Source: Chiridota heheva
Lineage: Eukaryota > Echinodermata > Holothuroidea > Apodida > Chiridotidae
Assembly (NCBI GenBank): GCA_020152595.1
Contig: JAIGNY010002165.1
Span: 609,501-673,500 of the forward strand
Reading direction: 5' to 3'
DNA length: 64,000 nucleotides
Position numbers and translations under genes: made by a program. Shown piece by piece: positions 48,801 to 57,800 of the stretch. How positions within the stretch are numbered: position 1 is the stretch's first letter; each line of letters begins with the position of its first letter. Below the pieces are notes generated by a model. That model was not told the DNA's origin. It saw nothing but the letters and a program-made list of their open reading frames with translations, and did not search any database.

Positions 48801-51800
48801 CCCATTGCACCCTACTTCTCCCACTGCACCCCACTTTCCCCATTGTACCCCTACTTCCCTATTGCACCCCACTCCCTATTACACTCCCACTTTCCTTGCA
48901 CTCTCACTCCCCTTGCACCCCAACTCCCTTGCACCCCTACTCCCCTTACACCCTCACTCCCTTGCACCCCACCCCTTGCACCCCACTCCCCTTGCACCCC
49001 ACTCCCTTGCACCCCTACTCCCTTGCACCTCCACTCACCTTGCACCCCACTTACCTTGCACCCCACTTCCCTTGCACCCTACTCCCTTGCACCCCACACC
49101 CTTGCACCCCACTCCTTGCACCCCACTCACCTTGCACCCCACTCACCTTGCACCCCACTTTACTTGTTGCATCCCACTTCCCTTGCATCCCATTTCCCTT
49201 GCACCCCAATTCCTCTTGCACCCTTACTTCCCCCATTGCACCCACTTCTCCCATTTCACCACCACTTCCCCATTGCACCCCTACTTCCCCATTGCACCCC
49301 CACTTCCCCATTGCACCCCTACTTCCCCATTGCACCCCAATAACCTATTACACCCCACTACCCTTGCACCTTACTTCCTCATTGCAGCCCCACTACAACA
49401 GAATGTATTTCAGTGTGAGTGTGGACTTGGATAATACAAGTCTAGTGTTTTGAGGAAATTCTGGAGGTATTAGAACAGGTAGTGAAAAACTATATTCCAT
49501 TACCATAATTCAATGAGATTGTTTTCAACTTTATATGGAAAATATTACCCACCTGTTTTTTGGGATAGATGCATAATTTTCAAGAAGCCGGGTCCAACTC
49601 TTACAAGTAGGGTCCAACTCTTACAAGTAGGGTCCAACTCTTTAAAGTATGGTCTAACTCTAATACTCTAATTTTTTGCTTTAAAGATCTATGGACAGGT
49701 TACAACAACTTAGCTTAATTGGAAGAAATCTGCTATGAATCATGAATTTTCGAGCCTTATGATAATAAATTATTGAAATTTTGTGACATCACAAGAAGAA
49801 AACCTATCAATTTTCTATTGTTAACCTATTGTATCAATTCTTTCACCACCAAACGATTTTGAATTTCCATCATGCTCTATCAAACTTTAGCAGGAGAAAA
49901 ATGTCTAATAATTTTCAGTGACTAATTTTAAAGAATTATATTAAAGATTTTGAGCTGTCCTCTCTTTCATATACCACAACGGAAAGCAGAACAAAAAAGG
50001 GAGAGAGAAAAGGAGGAGGAGGAGAGGGGGGGGCAGTGGAGGGTCAAACTCCCAATGTTGTTTTTCATGATTTATGATCAGTATCAGAGTTATCATAAAA
50101 CTGTTGACTTATGAGTGTATTCCACTTTGCAGTTATTTAAAGACAAACCAGAGCTGATGAGGAACATGATGGGGCTGATCGGGAATGTAGCAGAGGTCAA
50201 GAGGCTACGTCACCATCTAATGCAACACGTAGAGACGTTTATGTAAGTACAGCATATTTAAATGCTAGGTTTGAAAGCAGTATTTTCCAGGCATGTGGGA
50301 ACTGCACTGTTTAGGGATTTTCTGCTATTTTCAATCATTGCGATTCAGCTGGTCATTAAGTTTTCTGGGTTTTTTCAATCTTGTTTTTGTTTTTGTATTT
50401 AAATAAAATTCTTTTTGCTCTGACAATCTTTATACCACTATAAACTCGCTGTATACCATAGTACCTGTATTAGCACTATTAGGTCTATTTCTTGCCCCCC
50501 AAATAACAAATTTATCAATTTTTCCCAAGTGCTTTGTTTATGTTCAAGCAACACCTTGCACGCAGCATATGTGTATTGAAATATATTTCAGCTATTTTAT
50601 TTAGTTGTTACTCACATGCCTGATTTTGAAGAAGTGGTATTTAACTAGGGTCTAACTCTTAATATTTTCCTTAAAAAAACTGTTTTTAAACAAGAGGGAA
50701 AGGGGGGTAATTACTCCATAATATTTTTCATTCGTGTTACTGGTCCCATCAATTAACAAACTTCTAGTGTTTTGTCATCCCCCTCTTCCTCCCAACCAAT
50801 CATAAGACTGTCAAATTGCAACAAAAGATCCAAGTGTAATCAAGGAAAGTAGACATTGACAAAACTTTGTAATTTTGTGTTTGTAAGGGTAAAAAATAAA
50901 CTTATTAACACTTTTTGGTAGAGAGTTAGTTAATTTTTTAATACAAATTTGCTCCCCACCCTACCCCCTCCATCAAAATCACATGCCCCGCCCCTACTTG
51001 AGAGTATGCAATTGTGTAACTATTTTGGTTACCAAGTGTTATATATGTTATATCCTTGAATCGCTGCCATTCCAGACAGCTGGTCATGTGACATGTCACC
51101 TGACAGGACTTGCTTGAAGGGGCAGTATGGTGCAATCACAACAGGAAGCCCTCAAGAGATATTTCCTTTTAGATAGCTCCAATTGTTCTTAAAAAGTCTA
51201 TGGACATGTAGAATTTTCTGTATTGGTTAAAAGAGTATTAAATCCTGTGCAGATCAGTTTCTCAATTTTAAGAATGCATTTTTCTTCCTCGCCAACGAAG
51301 TTGGTGAAGAGGGAATATAGCATTTTTATTGTCCATTATTCCGTTTGTATGTTCGTCCGTCCATCCACATCAATTGACTGTCTGGCCTCATGCATTGGCC
51401 AGCTACTAGGGAACAAAAGATTGCTGCCCTAAGAAAGGAATTCCAACTATTTTTATGAAAAGAAATTTATATAAAGGAGAACAAATTCATTCCAGACTTT
51501 AATAGCAGCATTTAAAGGATTTGTTTTGGGATGAAAAAGTTTAATAATAGATCTGACAACTGAATGGAATTTATAATGAAGTGTCTTTCGAATGAATAGC
51601 AAAAAAACAATGTCTTTGCTTGAATAGAGTGATAGCATGTGGGACAGGGTGGGGTGGCATGTGAAACAAGGAGGTGTGATGGCATTTATGACAGGCTGGG
51701 ATGGCATGTGGGACATTGTGGGATGACATGGGGGACAAAGTGTAAAGACATTTGAGACAGGATATTATGTAGTCTGGAATTCAGGTGGGATGGGACAGGG

Positions 51801-54800
51801 TGGGACAGCATGTGGGATTGGATGGAATGGCCTCGGACAGGGTGGGATGGCTTGTGGTACATAGAAGGATGGGGTGTGGGACAGCGTAGTATGGTACAGG
51901 GAGGGATGGGATGTGGGACAAGGTGGCATGGTATATGGGACAGGGTGGCATGGTATATGACACAGGGTGGCATGGTATATGGGACAGGGTGGCGTGGTAT
52001 ATGACACAGGGTGGCATGGTATATGGGACAGGGTGGCATGGTATATGGGACAGGGTGGCGAGGCATATGGTCGGATGTCATCTTGATTGTAGGTGTGATG
52101 GCATACAGGTCATGTTGTGGAATGGTATCTGAATTTCATGTATGATTTCCTGTAGGGATGGAAGTAGCAATGTATGATATGTGGAGCAAATGGTGGGATG
52201 GCAGGTGTGACAGAGGCTGGAAAGCATGTTATTAGCAGCGAGGGGATGTGTATCGTTTGCGATGTCTGGTTTAAATTGTGCATGAAGGTGTACCTACTGA
52301 CGACATGCTCCTTGCAACATTATACAGACTGTGTATAAGTGTTAAACCGCTGGGTGTCCTCCCAGTGTTGTCATATTTTACAAAAGGAATAAAACTTCAC
52401 CACCTGAAGAAAGTAATATAATATTATGGTGAATACATAGAAGTGGTTTTCGTTATACCGAGTATAGAAATATCAATCAATCCACATTCTTGTGCTATAA
52501 ATGATGCTCAGCTCACTTTGCATAAAAACAACCTAAACAATTTAATGTTATTGAGAGATTTCAGGTACAAAAACAATATATAATATTTACTATTTTAAAC
52601 ACTTTTAACTTTTATAAACCTTTTAATATCTGTATTTTTAACAATTAAATTATTGTATGTTTTCTTTACTTGTATGTTTTTATTGTAAAGCGCCTCAGAG
52701 GAATTTTATATTGTATAAGGCACTTATATAAATTCTGTAAAATAAATCATTTAATTTATCAATAAATATTGATTGTTTCTGCAGGGTTCTCTTACGTGAC
52801 AAAAGTGATGGCATCGAAGTAAGTTACAATGCGGCTGGAACGCTGTCACACATAGCCTCGGACGGTCCAGAGGCCTGGACGAGTCAAAATGTATCCAGGG
52901 AAGCAATGTTGTACCACTTAGAACTTGCCGTGGATTCATGGGAGCTGAAAACACAGAGAAACATCAATTACAGGTATTTTTTGGCTGTGTACTAATGGAG
53001 ATCCAATTTAAGAATGTAGCCTTTTTTAGGTGACTTGATGTGTGCTTACTGTGATTCTATAAGAAAAAATATATTATAAAAATGATAAGAAATAAAGATT
53101 AATGAAAAACTATATCTTCATAATGTAATAAGTAAATAAATCAAATACTGTATTTGACGTATTAAATGCCTGTGCTCTAATAAGCACCCACCCAACATTT
53201 TTTGACTAATAAAATAATTTATTTGATTAATTTGAGGATTTCAAAATCAGTTTTGTTACATTATTTGCTTATATTGTGTATGTGTATGTATTGTGTATTG
53301 TGTGGTGCTTATTGTGAGGCAAGTATAGAACGAGTTCACACAATGCAGTTTAAATAGCGTGGTCGAGGTTTGGGCGCTTATTAGGAAGAAACATTAGGCC
53401 TAAAAAGTGGTGCAATTTTATTTTCGTAAATATCAAATACAGGATACAAAAATAAGTAAGGTAAGTTAGAAAATATGTACATAGACAACTGGTATACAAA
53501 ACAGGAAGACCTCTGTGGTCTAGCAGTCATAGCCTAGTAGTTGGAAAGCAATAGAGGTCCCAGGTTCAATTCCCAGTGGGTCTTCATTCACTAGTACTTC
53601 ACAACTGGTATCAAATGGCGGTGGACATCACTTTATAACCTTACCTGTTGAGAAAGGGATGTAAAATACTATAAGTACCTACAAAACGGGAAGAATGTTG
53701 ATATAAAAAATGGGGGTAGGAAAGGGAGGGGGGGATCATGGAGATTAAACCAGGAGGCCAAATATTGATATCTGCACAAGTTTTCTATTAAAGTAGAATT
53801 AGACCCATACATGAGGGAATTGTTTTGGTGATTTTTTCAAATATTTATTGCCCTGTTTTGCCAATTAAAGTGATAAAATGTTATCATTTATGAATCTTAG
53901 ATAACTACTTGGTATAAATATTGGTGTTAGTGAAGTTTTGTAGCTCTTTGTGTGGGTCAAAAAGCTAAGCTGAATATTTTTAGTCTCTAGAAAGTTGTGT
54001 CTTCCCTTTTTGTCTAGTATCCTTTAAAGGACAATGGACATTTAGCAGATTTTAGATATGTAAAAGAGCATGGAATTCTGAGAAAAATAGTTTTTAGCTC
54101 GACTATTTGAAGAATAGTAGAGCTATTTTACTACCCACGGCGTCGGCATCAGCGTTGGCGTCCGGTTAAAGTTTTTGTAACGTTTTGGTTAAAGTTTTTG
54201 GTTTGAATTTTTGGTTAAAGTTTTTATAAGCTATAAATGGTGTACATTCATGTAACTTGGCATAGGGGTAGAGGACATGAGTACTGTTCAAATGAGCATG
54301 ATTTGGGGGAGTTGTGTGTACATACTAATTAGCTTATTTGCATAACAATGAAAACATTTGTCCAGTTTTTGTCCAGTTTTTGGTTAAAGTTTTCATAAGT
54401 TATGAATGGTGTACATTCATGTAACTTGGCATGGGGTAGAGGACATGGGTACTCTTTAACTGAGCATGATTGGGGGAAGGGAAGCACTTGTGTGTGCATA
54501 CTAATTAGCTTATTTGCATACCAATGAAAATATTTGTCAGGTTTAAGTTTTTGGTTAAAGTTATAAATGGTTTACATTCATGTAACTTGGCATAGTGGTA
54601 GAGGAATTTGTTCTATGATATCTCTTAGATTAAAATAGATGCAGGGATTTTGTTTGCACAAATGATCATATATGAGAAGAGCATTGTCCACACTTACTGG
54701 GGAGGTGAAGTGTGCATATTAATAAGATTATTTGCATAACAATAGATTTCAAACAAAATGTTTAAAATGAGCACATAACTAAATTATAAATGGTGTACAA

Positions 54801-57800
54801 TCATGTAACTTGGCACAGGTAGAGGACATGGGTACTGTTCAAATGAGCATGATTTGGGGGTAGTGTGTGCATACTAATTAGCTTATTTGCATAACAATGA
54901 AAATATTTGTATCTATGATATGTCTTAGATTAAAGCAGGAGTGGGGATTTTGTTTACACAAATGATCATATATGTGAAAAGTATTGTTTACATTCAATGG
55001 TGAGGTGTAATGTGCATATTAATTAGGTTATTTGCATAACAATAGACTGGTAGAAAATATTCAACCTGAGATAAAAAATTGTGACTTGGTACAGTGGTAG
55101 ATGGCATTGGTACTGTTAAGTTGAGCATCATTTGGGGTTGTGTGTGCATACTAATTAGCTTATTTGCATAACAATGAAAATATTTGTATCTTATGATATC
55201 TAATTAATTAAAGTGGGAGTGGGGATTTGATTTACGTTTACACAATGATCATATATGTGAAGAGCATTGTTCACACTTAATGGTGAGGTGTAATGTGCAT
55301 ATTAATTAGGTTATTTGCATAACGATATACTTTTGCATAAAATATTTATCCCGAGATAATAACTTCATGCAAGGGTAGAGGACATGGGTACTGTTCAAAT
55401 GAGCATGATTGGAGGGTTGTGTGTGCATACTAATTTGCTTAATTGCATAACAATGAAAATATTCGTATCTATGATATCTCTTAAATTAAAGTGGGAGTGG
55501 GGATTTTGTTTACACAGATGATCATATATGTGGAGAACATTGTCTACACTCAATGGTGAGGTGTAGTGTGCATATTAAGTAGGTTTGCATAACAATAGAC
55601 TTACGTACAAAATATTTAACATGAGATAACTTTGTACAGTGGTAGATGGCATTGGTACTGTTCAGTTGAGCATCATTTGGGATTGTGTGTGCATACTAAT
55701 TAGCTTATTTGCATAACAATTATAATTTATATTCCTAAAATTTTGTGACATGTCAAGTTGAACAGTGATGTCACTTGTCTCCGCACATTGGTAGGCCTAT
55801 ACATACAATGTGTGCCTTGTCGATTGTGTACTGCTCGAGTCCAGTTGTAGGCCTAAACTTATAGCTTTTTTTGAGTGATTTTAAGGAAATAGATTGCATG
55901 ATGGTATAGCTTAGATGAAAAGGAGAGATTTGTATGAATCAGTGCATGTACCGGATGAGACTTAAGAGTCATGAATTATTTCCAAAATATATTCTAAAGT
56001 TTCCCTAAATCTGCGGTGTTGTGAAGGCGTTTGCGGTGGGTTTGTTATGATACATGTAGGCCTACGTATATCTGGAACTCAGTGTGGCTAACTTCCCCTA
56101 GTAATATCTTAAACATTTGTGGTTGGATTGCATCTTCAGGTATACTATGGGGGTCTATAATGTCTCTGCCAAGTTCTTAAAAGGAATCTTAAGTATCAGG
56201 ATGAAATTTATGAAGTTTTTGATGACAAATTTTAGGTCTGTGATTACTTTGCTTGTACGTGTTTACACAGGCTGTTCTGTGGGGAGGAGAAGAGAGGGCG
56301 GGGGGGTCTACAACTTGCAACGTCACATATTTAAATAAATTTGTGGATGTCACAGAAAGTGGTTATTCAGAACTTCAAAATAACGCGATTTCCACATTTT
56401 TCAAGTTTATTTTTTTGGGAGAAATAGAGGTTACTAAGTATTCAGTGAGTGCCAAACATCAGTTTTAAGCAATCTTGCTTCTACATATCACCAATCCTTT
56501 AAGGAGATATTTAAGTTTAAAGCTCTGTTGTATCTATGTAGAAATGTCTGGTGTAGTAATTCTATGGCGGAAGGTTAACAATTGTTAATGTATTTTTAAA
56601 TAATTTTTTTTTAAACTATAATAATTTGAGTTCGTTTCCCTCAAACTTTCTTCAGGTGGCAAATTATAACTATTCTTACTAGATTCTGTTTTACTACTTT
56701 CCTGGAATATCCAATGTTTTTTAAAGCCACAAATTTATAGGACAAAATATGATAGAATAAATAAAGACTTTGAGAAATCTAAGCACATGACATCACAACT
56801 AATCTGATTTCAGTCATTTCTGTACAAATTATTCCAGACTTAAGGCTTAATATATCCCTTAACGAAATAAGATTTTTGAACTTCTTCTTTACCATTTTTG
56901 TTTCTATTAGAGTCTTCTTTCATATATTATGGCCTTGACCCTGAACTAATTCTCGTAAGATTCTCTTTGTTAGAATCAGCTGCTCATCTTTACATACTTG
57001 TTTGAGAGCATTACAAGACACTATATTTACAGAAGAAAACATTAAGTGTACCAGCAAAAGTGTGAAAGAAATGTTTCATTCGTTTTTCACTTTTTTAAGT
57101 TGAACTATTTTTCTAAAAAGTTTATATATTGAATATACTTTATATTGGTTTTCTTATTATATTGATTAGGTATTGTTCTCACTTACATAAACAACTGTGC
57201 TTTATTTTGTTTCAGATCCTTTGACCCCATTCTGAGATTAATTGATTGCTACCACACCCCTCAAGTGCAACTGTGGTCTATTTGGGCAATTGCAAATCTG
57301 TGCACCGTTACTCGTAAGTCAAGCCAGCTTTGCATATTTCCATATAAGCACGTACCCTTGCCTCTTATGTAACAAACTGTTAAAGGCCAGGTATCGTGTT
57401 ACCTTAGAGATGAAAATACACTACTACAATCCAATGATTCTGATTGGGTAAAATATTAATATATTCACCGTCAAGCCAATTAATTATCACCGCGGAAGTG
57501 CGGTACGAGTATGCATCTGATTTTATGGTGACGGGTCAAGGATTTTTCTTGGAGAGGAAATTCCTTTTTAAATGACATATATCAGGGAAGAGCGGGAAGC
57601 CTCAGCCACTCCTCTCTTACTCACTCCCATCTCTATCCGGCTCCCCTGCCCCTCTCTGTCCCACTTGCAACATCGATCTCTCCATCAAGCATATTTTCTT
57701 AACCTGTCCCCTATACCAGAACTCCAGATCTCTTCTCTCCTCAATCCCAGGCCTATTCGAAAACAATTCTTCCTCAAACATGACCAGCTTCCTCCGCAAC

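Noticed and set aside
48209-49453. Frames of 284-322 residues on + and up to 163 on -
   Set aside because: All three + frames are open at once because the C-rich unit lacks stops; this is a tandem repeat within ZER1 intron 9, not a gene.
51686-52132. 131-residue minus-strand and 73-residue plus-strand frames
   Set aside because: Products of the G-rich minisatellite in intron 10.
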